Positions 1-9,738 of a stretch of DNA of 61,436 nt are shown one piece after another. The notes beneath the pieces are model-generated. The model was not told where the DNA came from. It saw nothing but the letters and a program-made list of their open reading frames with translations, and made no database searches. This stretch comes from Acidobacteriota bacterium (lineage in GTDB: Bacteria > Acidobacteriota > Terriglobia > Terriglobales > Acidobacteriaceae): the NCBI GenBank assembly GCA_003225495.1, contig QIAJ01000061.1, positions 1-61,436 of the forward strand. The letters are read 5' to 3'. Position 1 is the first letter of the stretch. The number at the start of each line of letters is the position of its first letter. The translations under genes and the position numbers were made by a program.

Positions 1-35
1 GGGGGTCCGCGGTTCAAATCCGCGCGCCCCGACCA
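1..35 (+). tRNA. 3' end of a tRNA, probably tRNA-Pro (cut by the window edge)
   Basis: Bases 8-24 form a perfect T arm: stem CGCGG, loop TTCAAAT, stem CCGCG. They are followed by seven acceptor bases CGCCCCG, discriminator A and an encoded CCA (33-35). The implied 5' acceptor strand CGGGGCG and the GGGGGTC before the T stem resemble bacterial tRNA-Pro. The anticodon lies outside the window, so the amino acid is an inference. Confidence 0.8.
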
Positions 36-284
36 ACAATTCTCATACTTTCCTTTCAGGACCTTGCGGGCATACCCATTCTTCACTTTTGAACTGGATG
101 CTTGGTTAATGAGTGTAATCGCTGTTAACAACAACTATCGCGCACTAGCCCTGCGTGACTGCAAATGAAGAGCAGCCCAGACATTGGGCGGCTTGTTTCT
201 TTCAGACGCCAAGCATCGGACTGAGCCGGTTCGGTTTTGCTGCGGCACACTGGCTCGCAGTAGCATAATCCGTGCATTTTGGAC
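36..284. other. Intergenic spacer, nothing recognised
   Basis: Spacer between the tRNA end and the 3' end of the minus-strand secreted protein gene. Short open frames are present on the minus strand but have no recognisable protein features. No clear terminator hairpin with a T-run follows the tRNA. Confidence 0.5.
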
Positions 285-1116
285 TCATGGGTTGACGAAG
301 ACATTGTCGAAAGATGCGTCCATAAAGGCGTAAGGCCGAGGTGTGCTTGTGCAGCGGGGAACTGCACGATCGAGAGAGATGTATTTATAGGCGCTGGCTG
401 GCGGGAAGCCATCTCCGATTGTGTAGGTCGACACAACGGGAGCGTTGCTGTTTAATTGGAAGACGAATCGATGGTTTGGGTGATCCCACGTCAGGCCAAG
501 GATATTGCTGCTGCCGGAAGGCACTACTCCGAGGGCTTGACTGAACAGTACCGTTTGCGCACCACAAATGGCATCGTTGCATTGAAAAGTCGCAACACTG
601 ACTGTGAGATTCTTCCCAACGTCAGTCGAATTCCGGATGATCGCGATGAATGCCCTCATATCCCCCGTTGCGCCATTTGGTGAGCTTGATGGGTTGAAGA
701 AACTCCCCGCGAACCCCGCCGATATCCCTGAGACGGCAGAAGTTCCCGAGCATCCGGCCGCCAGTCCCTTCTTAACAACGGCCGTGAACGAAACTGCAGT
801 GACGGTGTTGGGCGAGGGAAACAGCAGACCGAAGGCGTCGCCGGTAGCGCCAGCGTTGTCGGTGGTCGCGGAATACGCCCGCCGCAAAAGGTGCAGCCGG
901 TGATCGTTTTGCACACCAGGTGTCGGGACTATTTCCCGTTTGGCTTCCCGCGTGTCTGGACCAGAAGCCTCAAGCCCTACCCAGTTGTCGGGATTGATCA
1001 GTGCGCTGTTGAAATTATCGTACAAGGTATTTTGCGCTGCGGCGAGCGAACGTATAGCAAGAAGAACAAGTGTGACGAACAATACCTGGCGAATCCGTCT
1101 AGCGTTTCCGGTGCAT
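285..1116 (-). CDS. Secreted protein of unknown function, apparent frameshift in the signal peptide
   Basis: I do not recognise the family. The long open frame from 1082 encodes a hydrophobic stretch (FVTLVLLAIRSLAAAQ) ending in a signal-peptidase-like AAAQ site, then about 245 residues rich in Gly, Ser, Thr, Asn and Val, as in beta-rich exported proteins. Three Cys lie in the mature part. Its only in-frame starts near 1082 are non-ATG and lack a ribosome site. Upstream, GGAGG followed 5 bases later by ATG (1114-1116) is a textbook start, but that frame stops after five codons. Removing one A from the AAA near 1105-1107 joins it to the hydrophobic segment and supplies the Arg-rich n-region (NARRIRQ) a signal peptide needs. 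The gene is therefore best read as 1116-285 with a one-base error or mutation. Confidence 0.55.
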
Positions 1117-1585
1117 AACGCCTCCGGTGAGATTTTTTGGTGAGTTTCTTCTTAGGTGCTATTGGCCCGAATCAGTCCGGTACAACCGTTTCTCCAGACG
1201 GGAAGATCGAAACCGACGGGCGAACTCAGTCTGACCTTGCTGCGCTTTGGGAGAGGTGCCAGGCGGCTGAGTGCACGACTATACACCCTTTCTCCTCACT
1301 GCAAAGCTTTATCTTCCCAAATTCTCGAAAAGCGGCCGCCGCGCGCCTCCGTCGTCGTGCCTGAGTGTCCAGCTTGCTCTGGATCCATCCGCCGGTCGGG
1401 TGGATATCGCTTGCGCCCATACTCATACTACTGTGTTCCTCTGAGCCATCACGAAGCGGCGGCGTTGATTCGTGAGGGATTACGGCTTAGACTACGCGCC
1501 AGGGCCGCAATGGGAGTGTGCAGTTCTTGAGAGAGCTTTGAGAGAATCAGAATTTTATCTTGTTTCGTCGCACGGCGGCAGTGGC
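1117..1585. other. Spacer without a convincing gene
   Basis: Lies between the divergent secreted-protein and hydrolase genes. Several open frames of 60-125 codons exist on both strands. None has a ribosome site with a recognisable protein, and all are rich in Arg, Ser and Cys in the way shadow frames are. The upstream extension of the hydrolase frame (from 1472) also lies here and is probably not translated. Confidence 0.45.
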
Positions 1586-2854
1586 TTGACACGCCGCCGC
1601 CTGATACAAGGTTGTGCTGCGGTTCTTTGCCAGGCAGTTGTGACACCATTCGCACTGGCAAGTCACAAACAATTCCCAGACGAGAGGCCGACTGAGGCGA
1701 CGCCGTACACTCGGAGGCTTCTCCCAATGGGCATACGCTCTCGCTTCGTCCACAACATTAATGGTCTTACAATGCATGTCCTCGAGGCAGGCTTCGAGGT
1801 CAAAGGCCGACCGTGCGTTGTGCTCCTTCACGGATTTCCCGAGATCGCCTATAGCTGGAGGCATGTGATGTTGCCCATCGCCGGGGCCGGCTTTCACGTA
1901 ATTGCGCCGGACCGGAGGGGATACGGGCGCACTTCGGGCTGGGATGTTCGATTCGACGACGACCCTGGTCCGTTTGCCACCCTCAACCAGGTCCGAGACG
2001 TGTTGGGATTGGTTTCGGCATTCGGATACCGCTCTGTCGCAGCCGTGATCGGTCACGACTCTGGTTCGCCGCTCGCGGCATGGTGTTCTCTGGCGCGACC
2101 GGACGTCTTCCGTTGTGTAGTAATGATGAGCGCGCCTTTTGCAGGGCCACCAACCTTGCCATTCAACACTGCGAATGCAACCCAGGTCGAGATCACCGCG
2201 AACGCAGCCGCAGATCCTATCTATGACGACCTCGCCAAGCTTGATCCCCGCGAAAACACTATCAGAAGTACTTCGCAACCCGCGAAGCCAATGAGAACAT
2301 GTGGCATGCTCCTCAGGGCATGCATGACTTTCTGCGCGCCTACTACCATATGAAGAGCGCTGACTGGAAGCAGAACTCTCCTTTTCCTCTCAAGGCGAGA
2401 ACAGCCAGCGAGTGGGCCAAATTACCTCGCTACTACATCATGGATATGGCCAAGGGCATGGCGGAGACTGTGGCTCCCGCGATGCCCTCTTCGGCAGCTG
2501 TCGTGGCATGCAAGTGGCTTCCCGAGGATGAGTTCAGAGTATACAGCGCAGAATATGAGAGGACAGGCTTTCAGGGCGGGCTGGAAGAATATCGCGTCAG
2601 GTGGATCGACAAATACTATTCAGAGTTGCAAACTCTTTTCGGGGCGGACAATTGATGTGCCCTCACTTTTCATCGCTGGAAGAAGCGATTGGGGCGTCTA
2701 TCAGAATCCAGGCGACTTCGAGAAAATGCAGAAGACGGCGTGCAGGCGAATGGTGGGCACACATCTTCTGAATGGAGCCGGACACTGGGTGCAGCAAGAA
2801 CAACCAGAAGAAGTGGGCAAGTTGCTTGTCCAGTTTCTTCGTGGGCAGGCTTAA
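1586..2854 (+). pseudogene. Alpha/beta hydrolase of the epoxide-hydrolase type, broken by two frameshifts
   Basis: Three overlapping frames make one hydrolase. Frame 1 (to about 2250) has a Tat-like start (TRRRLIQ after a TTG at 1586), the oxyanion motif LLHGFPE and the nucleophile region AVIGHDSGS, with Asp as in epoxide hydrolases and haloalkane dehalogenases. Frame 2 (about 2250-2630) continues with ATREANENMWHAPQG and the cap. Frame 3 (about 2633-2854) has IDVPSLFIAGRSDWG and the catalytic-His segment NGAGHWVQQEQPEE. The junctions lie at CCCC (2246-2249), where five C would keep frame (DPPRKHYQ), and at AAA (2630-2632), where two A would (ELQLFSGRTIDV). Both are homopolymers, so base-calling error is as likely as gene death. 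The start is uncertain; ATG 1472 is also open. Confidence 0.75.
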
Positions 2855-2896
2855 GAGTCCAATAGTGCTTGAATGAGTGGTCGATCAACCGGGGCA

Positions 2897-3121
2897 CTAC
2901 GGTTGTTGGCGAAGCATCGCCATTACAAGATCAGGCTGTAAACTGCTGAAAATAGCGTCAGAGCCGCCTGGCATCAGCAGAAAAGTTCGAACATCGTCTC
3001 TAGGGCCGACCAAACTTCCTACCGCTCCCATCAGCTCTGCTCGGTTAGGTAAAAAGGCGGCATTGCAATCCGAACTTTCTTGCGCAGCTACTGATTCTGA
3101 GCGCAGCAAGCTTCCGATCAT
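2897..3121 (-). CDS. Possible small ORF overlapping the GH30 stop (ATGA)
   Basis: A 74-codon frame begins with ATG at 3121 and overlaps the TGA of the GH30 gene as ATGA, a layout typical of translational coupling. The product shows no signal peptide, membrane segment or motif that I recognise. There is no independent ribosome site beyond coupling. It could equally be random open frame in the spacer between the hydrolase and GH30 genes. Confidence 0.2.
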   Translation of the reverse strand: MIGSLLRSESVAAQESSDCNAAFLPNRAELMGAVGSLVGPRDDVRTFLLMPGGSDAIFSSLQPDLVMAMLRQQP

Positions 3122-4551
3122 GACCACGCGAGCGTCATCACGGAATTCTCATCCATCGCAATGTCGGCCTGGTTTTCTCCGATCTGCACGGTTGCGGTTT
3201 TGGCGCCGGCGATATTGCTGAGAACCAAAACTCGGCGGCCGTTCGGATTTTCGACGGCTACATGGGATAAGTCTGTCGCCGAACTTTCGGACGCGAAGCG
3301 CTTTGCGTCTCGGTGAATGAACCGGGAAAATTGCGCGAATGCCCAGTGCTGTCCGCTGCGGGTGATTTCTTTGGTCTTCGAGTTGATCGTGACGACTCCT
3401 CCGCATGGGAAGGGGCCGATATTCGGGCGGCCCTGCTCGTCGAGCGCAAGATTCCATGCGGTAATCGACCGGCATCCGTTACGAAGGACGTCGGTGAAAA
3501 TCTTTCCCCACTTGGCCCAGTCGGTCAGATAGTCGGGACTGGTGTAGTCGGGGCCGCCCTCAGTCCAGTGCATGGACGCGTCCGGATGAGCTTCGTGAAA
3601 CTTCGTCATCATCTCAGCGCCACCGACATATCCGTGCCAGGCTACGGCGTTTGAAAATTGCTTCACCTGCGGATTGTCAATCTCATTCATGGCCCGGCCC
3701 CAGAGGTTGTAGTTGTGATCCAAGACCCAGATTTTCGTGGTTAGCTGGTTTTGCGCAAGAAGTGGTCCGAGTTTTTGGACAAATTCGATTTCATATTCCT
3801 GCGGCCAGATGCAGGCGGGCATGCGGCCGTCCTGGTCGGTGTCTACTTCGTTCTGAGGTGTTACGGCCTGCACGGCAACGCCTTCGGCGGCATAGGCCTG
3901 AAGGAATTTGATGAAGTATTGCGCGTAGTTGGGAATATAGCGGCGGCGCATCGATCCGCCGAGCATTGATCCGCCTGATTTCATCCAACCGGGGGGACTC
4001 CAGGGAGACCCGAAGAGAAACAAATCTGGATTCACGCTGCGCGCCTGACGAAGCATCGGCAGAATGTAGTCGCGGTCGTGCGCGATCGAGAAGCGTTCGA
4101 GTTGCGGGTCGGCTTCTCCTTCGTCGTAACTGTAGACACTGGTAGAGTAATCACTCGCACCCATACAGATTCGGCAGACGTTCAGTCCCATCTCTGATGG
4201 ATGGAACATTTCGTGGAACAACTGTTCGCGCGCGCTGGAGGAAAGCTGGTTGAACATGTAACAGGAAGCGTCGGTGAAGGCGGCGCCGAATCCGAGGATG
4301 GTTTGGAATTGGCTCTTCGGATCGAGCGAGATCACATTCCCCATTGGAGCGGCTGACCGCGCTTTCCACGCGATGTTGGCGGTGCGTGTGCAATGCGTTT
4401 TCTGATTGGTTACCCATACTTCCATTTCACTCGAGGGGGGCGGGCCGGCACTCCCTACCTGTGCGGTAGCGCGCTTCGTCAGCGTGGCGGTTGCGGCCAG
4501 CCCCGCGGCGGACATTTTCAGAAACTTTCTTCGCGTGGATTCTCGAGGCAT
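3118..4551 (-). CDS. Secreted glycoside hydrolase family 30 (glucosylceramidase-like)
   Basis: About 477 residues. The chosen ATG (4551) follows GAGGGAAG and gives a twin-arginine signal, STRRKFLKMSAAG (residues 8-20), so the enzyme is probably exported folded through Tat; the open frame 99 bases upstream is not needed. The mature part has the GH30 clan-A features: GFGAAFTDAS near residue 88, FGSPWSPPGWMK (180-191), acid/base Glu235 in TPQNEVD, and nucleophile Glu331 in MHWTEGG. The C-terminus (WAFAQFSRFI and onward) fits the usual beta domain. Relatives cleave beta-glucosyl or beta-1,6-glucan bonds; the substrate here cannot be read from sequence. It is divergent from the GH16 gene with about 240 bp between starts, so the two may share control of polysaccharide use. 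Confidence 0.9.
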   Translation of the reverse strand: MPRESTRRKFLKMSAAGLAATATLTKRATAQVGSAGPPPSSEMEVWVTNQKTHCTRTANIAWKARSAAPMGNVISLDPKSQFQTILGFGAAFTDASCYMFNQLSSSAREQLFHEMFHPSEMGLNVCRICMGASDYSTSVYSYDEGEADPQLERFSIAHDRDYILPMLRQARSVNPDLFLFGSPWSPPGWMKSGGSMLGGSMRRRYIPNYAQYFIKFLQAYAAEGVAVQAVTPQNEVDTDQDGRMPACIWPQEYEIEFVQKLGPLLAQNQLTTKIWVLDHNYNLWGRAMNEIDNPQVKQFSNAVAWHGYVGGAEMMTKFHEAHPDASMHWTEGGPDYTSPDYLTDWAKWGKIFTDVLRNGCRSITAWNLALDEQGRPNIGPFPCGGVVTINSKTKEITRSGQHWAFAQFSRFIHRDAKRFASESSATDLSHVAVENPNGRRVLVLSNIAGAKTATVQIGENQADIAMDENSVMTLAWS

Positions 4552-4789
4552 TTTCCGTCTTCCCTCTTCAGAACTGATTTTGATCGGAGAATATATCACT
4601 GCCGTGCGTGTTTTTCTGAAGTGTAGAGGAAAATTTCCCCAGTGACACACTATACGAAAGTATAGCGAGTCTCTGACGCCAGTATGATGGACGTGCCGAT
4701 TTCAGTTGCGAGAGTTTGGCGAGATTAATTTCGCAACAAGAACTTTCAGACCACCAAAACTACTTTCGTGCGTAGCAAGAAAGCGAATC
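4552..4789. promoter_or_regulatory. Divergent promoter region between GH30 and GH16 genes
   Basis: About 240 bp separate two outward-facing secreted glycosidase genes, so both promoters must lie here. The centre is AT-rich compared with neighbouring coding DNA. I see no convincing -35/-10 pair or long operator palindrome. Confidence 0.4.
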
Positions 4790-5623
4790 ATGGCGAAGAA
4801 AAAATTGAATTGGTTTTTCCTACTGCTGGTCATCCTGTCCGCCACGGCGATCCATGGCTCAGCACAGGCGACAGAGAAATCGAACTATGTGCTCGTCTGG
4901 AGCGATGAATTCAATGCGGCGAACGGTTCCCTGCCCGACTCTTCCAAGTGGGTCATGGAAATCGGAGGCGGCGGCTGGGGAAACCACGAACTTGAGTCGT
5001 ACACCAATCGAACTGTCAACGCACAGGTGCAAAAAGGAAAGTTAGTAATCACTGCGAAGAAAGAAACTTTCAAAGGCTCCGACGGAATTACGCGGCCGTT
5101 CACCTCGGCGCGTATCAAGACTGCTGGATTGTTCGAGCAGAAATATGGCCGCTTCGAGGCTCGAATCAAGATTCCGCGAGGTCAGGGGATGTGGCCGGCT
5201 TTCTGGATGCTTGGAAACAACATAGGGACGGCAGGATGGCCGGAATGCGGCGAGATCGACATCATGGAAAATATTGGAAAAGAGCCGAGCGTGGTTCATG
5301 GCACCATTCACGGTCCCGGATATTCAGGCGCAAATGGGCTCGGCGAGAGCTTCACTCTGCCTTCCGGCAAGTTCGCCAATGACTTTCACATCTTTGCGAT
5401 CGAATGGGAGCCGTCGGCAATTCGCTTCTATGTCGACAAAATGCTCTATGAAACCCGCACACCCGCGGATCTTCCGGCGGAAAAGACATGGGTCTACGAT
5501 CATCCCTTCTTCATTCTGCTCAACCTCGCGGTCGGTGGCGACTGGCCGGGGAATCCCGACAGGACGACGGTTTTCCCCCAGCGCATGCTGGTGGACTATG
5601 TGAGGGTTTACGCGAAAAAATGA
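4790..5623 (+). CDS. Secreted GH16 beta-glucanase (laminarinase type)
   Basis: About 277 residues starting MAKKKLNWFFLLL, a clear Sec signal peptide with likely cleavage near HGSAQA (21-27). The mature domain is a complete GH16 lectin-like fold: WSDEFN (37-42), the WGNHELESYT block (63-72), and the catalytic signature GEIDIMENIG (154-163), with nucleophile Glu155 and acid/base Glu160. It ends in DYVRVYAKK, as is usual for the family. The EIDIME spacing with the extra Met is that of laminarinases and beta-1,3-glucanases rather than lichenases. It probably acts outside the cytoplasm on beta-1,3-glucan from fungi or plants. The open frame extends to 4706, but the signal peptide argues for 4790. 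It is convergent with the DUF3857 gene after a 41 bp gap. Confidence 0.92.
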   Translation: MAKKKLNWFFLLLVILSATAIHGSAQATEKSNYVLVWSDEFNAANGSLPDSSKWVMEIGGGGWGNHELESYTNRTVNAQVQKGKLVITAKKETFKGSDGITRPFTSARIKTAGLFEQKYGRFEARIKIPRGQGMWPAFWMLGNNIGTAGWPECGEIDIMENIGKEPSVVHGTIHGPGYSGANGLGESFTLPSGKFANDFHIFAIEWEPSAIRFYVDKMLYETRTPADLPAEKTWVYDHPFFILLNLAVGGDWPGNPDRTTVFPQRMLVDYVRVYAKK

Positions 5624-5664
5624 CCTTTAGTCGTTTCCGGGACGTACCTACCGGGCACAAAATG

Positions 5665-7701
5665 TTATTTACCAGTCGGTTTCAGCACAGCCGTATTACG
5701 TTCGTCGCTCGCAACGATGCGGTAGAACTTTTTAAGATCGTCCATCTTTTCGATCGGTACGCTCAATTCCTTTACTTCAAAAGTTCGCGTGTACTGAATG
5801 ACACTCCCTTTGGCTTCGGTGCGGGAATGGTAACTGGCGAAGCTGTACTCGGAGTCAACAGGAGGCGGCAAATCGTCTACTTCATAGCCTGGCGGAATGG
5901 TGATTTCAAAGGTGTCCGTGTCTCGCACCGGCCCTTCGAATTCCAAAGGAAACTTTCGCGCCTCTTTAGTCTCGAGAATACCCGATGACTTGCTGCCCAC
6001 AACTCTTGGACGCAGAAGGAGAAGGTTGCCGGCACTCTTCGCGTAGCTATCCGATTCAAACGAGTAATCAAAGCCGAACGGTTGATCAGTGTGTTGAAGG
6101 TTGAGGACAGAGGCATGAGTGATGCGAAAACTCGAGAGCGAGCCGGACAGAAGGGTTTCAATGGGCTTTATCCGATCGATGTCCTTGGTTACGGTCCGCA
6201 GTCGCCACCGTTCGAATGAGGCGCGATCGCCCAAACGAACCTCCTTCACATCTCCCTTCAACGTGCCCGCCAGGTCCAATGTAAGTTTGGCAGTACGCTG
6301 AATGCTGTTCATGCTGGACGGCTGCTGCGGCAATAACACCAATTCACCGCCCCGCGATGTAATGAGCAAGCCATAGTTGGCCTGCAAGGCGCCTCGAATC
6401 TGGCCAAAGGGCGTCATATCGTCCGTGGGGTCGAAGAACAAAAGCCTTCCGAATTCCGGATGCTGCATGATCGCAACGAGCGAAGAATCATTCAGGCCGT
6501 CGGGCAGTTTTATGGCGGTAATCTCGTGGTCAAATCCTCTATGAGCTGGGGTTTGAGGCGTGATTGAACCGCGCTCGGTATTGATCGCGACCTGGTAAGA
6601 CTCCACTCCAATCTCGTGAAGCATCGATCTCATCAGGGTCGCCTTGTCTTTGCAGTCTCCATAGCGATGCGAAAATATATCGGGTGCCGGATGGGGTTGC
6701 CATCCGCCGATGCCCAGTTCGATTGCTACGTAGCGAATATCATGCTGTACAAAATCAGCGATGGTTGACATCTTTGCCAAAAGCGTCGGTTTCGAAGCGG
6801 CGAGCGATACTACTTTTTCCTGGATCTGCGGTGATGCTCCAATTCGATCGCTTTCGAGGTTGAAGAACCACGTTCCCATTTCCCGCCAATTGCTGAAACC
6901 ATTCCTCAGTGATGTGCCTCCGGGCGGAAAAAAAGAGACGATCATCTGGCCCCTGAGTCCCGCCACTGGCGGCATGTTCGGCTCGGGCCGGATTCCCTGA
7001 ACCTCGGTGACTCGCCATTCCGACTGGTTTGCAGTCTGCATCGGTTTTACTTCCGGGTAGTTGAGCCAGAAAGCCTTGTATTCCCAACCAGAAGGCAATT
7101 GCAGCGAGTAGTGACTTTCCCGCACCGGGTCCCGTTCCTGGAAGTGCCACGAATCCTGAAGGACCAGGGGAGCTTCCTCTAGATCATATTCATAGCCTAC
7201 GATGTTGCCGGGATCGGGAGCGGGAATATTGATCACCTTGCGTCTGATGTCGGTAATCAACTCCATTCCCGGAGAGCCGAAGGGAGACTGTTCAATAGCC
7301 TCCTTGTCTTTCACTTCGTAGTCCTTGCCCTGAGCTGGAATGCACCATCCGTGAAAAGAAGTAACTTTCTGACCAGGGGATGTGAAATAGACAGAAGGTG
7401 AACCGCGTTCGCGCCCGCCCGGACGCAGGATCTTGAAAGCCTCCCGAACGTGCGTCTTTATTTTGTCGGTCGACACGACCGTCACATTCGTTTCTGAGAA
7501 CAGCTGCACTGCGTTCGTTTTCTCATCATAGGTAGGCAGTTGCACGCCAACAAGCGCGCGCATCCACTGAGGGGCATCTCCGCCCGCCGCCGCACGTGTG
7601 ACGCAGCCGAGCATGCAGACGGCTATCCACAGAATCGGCCTCCCTGCGCTTCTAGTTGCTGCTGGTCGCAGTACCGGGCTGCAACACGATTTGCTCTTCA
7701 T
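5665..7701 (-). CDS. Secreted DUF3857 / transglutaminase-like protein (catalytic triad present)
   Basis: About 678 residues. The N-terminus carries a signal-like hydrophobic segment (PILWIAVCMLGCV, 22-34), then a DUF3857 beta domain (about 50-290). A transglutaminase-like core follows with Cys350 in HRYGDCKDK, His392 in GFDHEITAIKL and Asp424 in LLFFDPTDD, the expected Cys-His-Asp triad. A C-terminal beta domain (about 460-670) completes it. Family members are exported or periplasmic and their substrates are not established. Its start overlaps the last 50 bases of the upstream paralogue, indicating co-transcription. Together they form the tail of the pil cluster, but no direct pilus role is known to me. 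Confidence 0.8.
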   Translation of the reverse strand: MKSKSCCSPVLRPAATRSAGRPILWIAVCMLGCVTRAAAGGDAPQWMRALVGVQLPTYDEKTNAVQLFSETNVTVVSTDKIKTHVREAFKILRPGGRERGSPSVYFTSPGQKVTSFHGWCIPAQGKDYEVKDKEAIEQSPFGSPGMELITDIRRKVINIPAPDPGNIVGYEYDLEEAPLVLQDSWHFQERDPVRESHYSLQLPSGWEYKAFWLNYPEVKPMQTANQSEWRVTEVQGIRPEPNMPPVAGLRGQMIVSFFPPGGTSLRNGFSNWREMGTWFFNLESDRIGASPQIQEKVVSLAASKPTLLAKMSTIADFVQHDIRYVAIELGIGGWQPHPAPDIFSHRYGDCKDKATLMRSMLHEIGVESYQVAINTERGSITPQTPAHRGFDHEITAIKLPDGLNDSSLVAIMQHPEFGRLLFFDPTDDMTPFGQIRGALQANYGLLITSRGGELVLLPQQPSSMNSIQRTAKLTLDLAGTLKGDVKEVRLGDRASFERWRLRTVTKDIDRIKPIETLLSGSLSSFRITHASVLNLQHTDQPFGFDYSFESDSYAKSAGNLLLLRPRVVGSKSSGILETKEARKFPLEFEGPVRDTDTFEITIPPGYEVDDLPPPVDSEYSFASYHSRTEAKGSVIQYTRTFEVKELSVPIEKMDDLKKFYRIVASDERNTAVLKPTGK

Positions 7702-9738
7702 CTCCCGACCTCACTATCTGAAAAAAATTGCGCAGCGCGGGGTAGTACTTTTCCTCCAGGATCAGAACATCAACGCTCAACTTTCGCGTTAAGCGCAAAG
7801 ATCCCTTGTTGTCTTCCACTTTCAGGTTGTACACAATTACGTGCCCGTCCTGTGCCTGCGGCTTTGGCATGCTGCTGGTTTGCCATCCTGAAGGCAGCTC
7901 GATGGTTATGTCATCCGCTTTCTCAAAGGGGTATCGAAAATAGATGGGATGGACGCGGTTGGCATGCTCGAAGATACGTTTCTCGGCGGCGGTGAAAATT
8001 CCGACGGGAACCACCGCCCGTTTCCCTGCACTTGACGCCCAACCGGGAATCTTCACGTCAAATTCGGCGACTAATGGCGCTTCCGAGTTAGCCCAATCTG
8101 GCTTGTTGGTTAACTCAACTTCGGCGGCTGCCGGAATCTGTTCCTTTAACTCCTCCTCCAGAAATTTTTTCCGCTCGACTTCGTCAGCATTACGGTTTTC
8201 CAGCCGCGGGTACATTCCCTCCAGTCCGGCATAGGTAATCGTCAACTTGCCCTCAAGGTCACCGGTATCGCCGTTCAGCTTCAGGCGGGCGTTTCGAACA
8301 ATCTTTGATTCCGAGCTTTGCGGCAACGTGGTACGGATCCAGCTGCCTCCGTCTTTGTCCAGGCGCAGCCCCTGAGTACCGGTTTCGGACCAAGTCAGCA
8401 TGCCGAACGGCGTAAAGGCGGCTCCGGGATCGAAATAAACATCTCTTCCGTTGAGCTTGACGACCACGACATTCGAATTCAGTTTCCGGCTTTCCATTGT
8501 CTGGGGAACGAAAAAGTATTCGCGGCGGTCTGACACCCAGCAGCCGTACGCTTCGAATCCCGCCGAGCGTGCCAATGCCAAGAAGAGCCACGTCAGTTGT
8601 GTGCCATTGCCATAGCCGCGTTTCCAAAGCTCCTCAACATTTTCTACGGGTTTCTCTTTGGCGCGCTTTTCCTCCTGCTCGGTTTTCTGCACTTCGTAAG
8701 TAGTGTTTCGGATCGACTGCACGCGATCGTAGATTTTTCGAAGCTTTACCTCGGGAGCATCGCTAGGCGAGACGATCTCAGCGATCGCCGCGTCCATCGC
8801 TTTGCGCTTCCCAAGAAAACTCTCCAAGTAGTCGTTGCTTTTCTTTCCGACATGCTTCCAGTACTTCTCCGGCTCGCGCGCGGTGAAATCATCTTCGTAG
8901 ACGAAGTCCACGCGGGATTTCAATTCATTGGCGGGCGGCATGAAGTCTTCGGTTTGAAACGCCGGAACGTTCGTTGCTTCCATCCGGACGATGCCGTCCG
9001 GCCCTTGCTTAGGCTCAGAGCCCGGAGGCAATCGCTGCCAAGTCCAGCGCAGCATGAAGTTGTTTTGGAAGGTGCTCTTATAAGGTTTGAGCGAGAACTG
9101 CGCTCGTTTGGTGAAGAGGTCTTCGTTCAGGATCCAGTGGGACTCGAAAAGGGAATACTCCTTAGATCCTCGGTGTAGTAATACTCAATGATGCCGCCAA
9201 CTTGAATGTCGGGAAGGGTGAAAGTCTTTGCCAGGTATCTTACGCCTTTCGCTTTCACAATGGTCTTTTCGAAGACCTTCCCATCGAAATTCACTATGGT
9301 TCCATCAGGTTTGATAGTTCGCGCCCGTATACCTGTAATCCCCCCACCCTGCTTAGAGAACGGGATCTCGACGTTGGCGTACTTACGTCCGTCTTCGGTC
9401 AGTATCTTGACGCGAAAGTAATTGTCTTCATGGGACGTGCGGCCGTTGTCGTCCCGGTCCACCTGATGAAAAAGAAGGATGGCCGGCGCCCCCGGCGCCA
9501 TGGGCTCGCTCGTCATCGTTAGTTCGTCAGCAGACACGAGCTGGAAGGTGGCAGAGGCCGGAGCGATACTAACAGCCAAAAGCAGGAACAAAGGCAGAAC
9601 CATCAATAGCTTACAGAGAGCAGCGACTGCCGCGGTTCGCCCGGGAAGCAACGAAGAAGGTGATCGCAGAGTGTAGCCTTCGAATCCCAGTGTGGTCCAA
9701 GGATGGAGGGACGACAGAAGCAGCTGCCAAGCTAGCAT
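7652..9738 (-). pseudogene. Secreted DUF3857 / transglutaminase-like paralogue, one frameshift, degenerate active site
   Basis: Two frames read as one protein of about 695 residues. The first starts at ATG 9738 behind AGGAGG, a perfect site, and carries a hydrophobic signal (LLMVLPLFLLLAVSIAPASA) and the first half of DUF3857, up to IEYYYTEDL. The second (from about 9162 to 7652) continues with EYSLFESHWILNEDLF and the rest. The join needs one extra A in CTAAGGAG (about 9161-9166), giving TEDLKEYS. The transglutaminase core is recognisable, but where the downstream paralogue has YGDCKDK this one has YGNGTQL (Cys to Gly, about 8604). The His site FDHEITAIKL is LNSNVVVVKL (His to Asn, about 8472). 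Only the Asp (YFDPG) remains, so it is probably non-catalytic. Whether the frame break is real or a base-calling error is undecided. Confidence 0.75.

Noticed and set aside
1547..2278. 243-codon frame opposite the hydrolase
   Set aside because: Antisense to the conserved hydrolase motifs; His/Arg/Cys-rich shadow.
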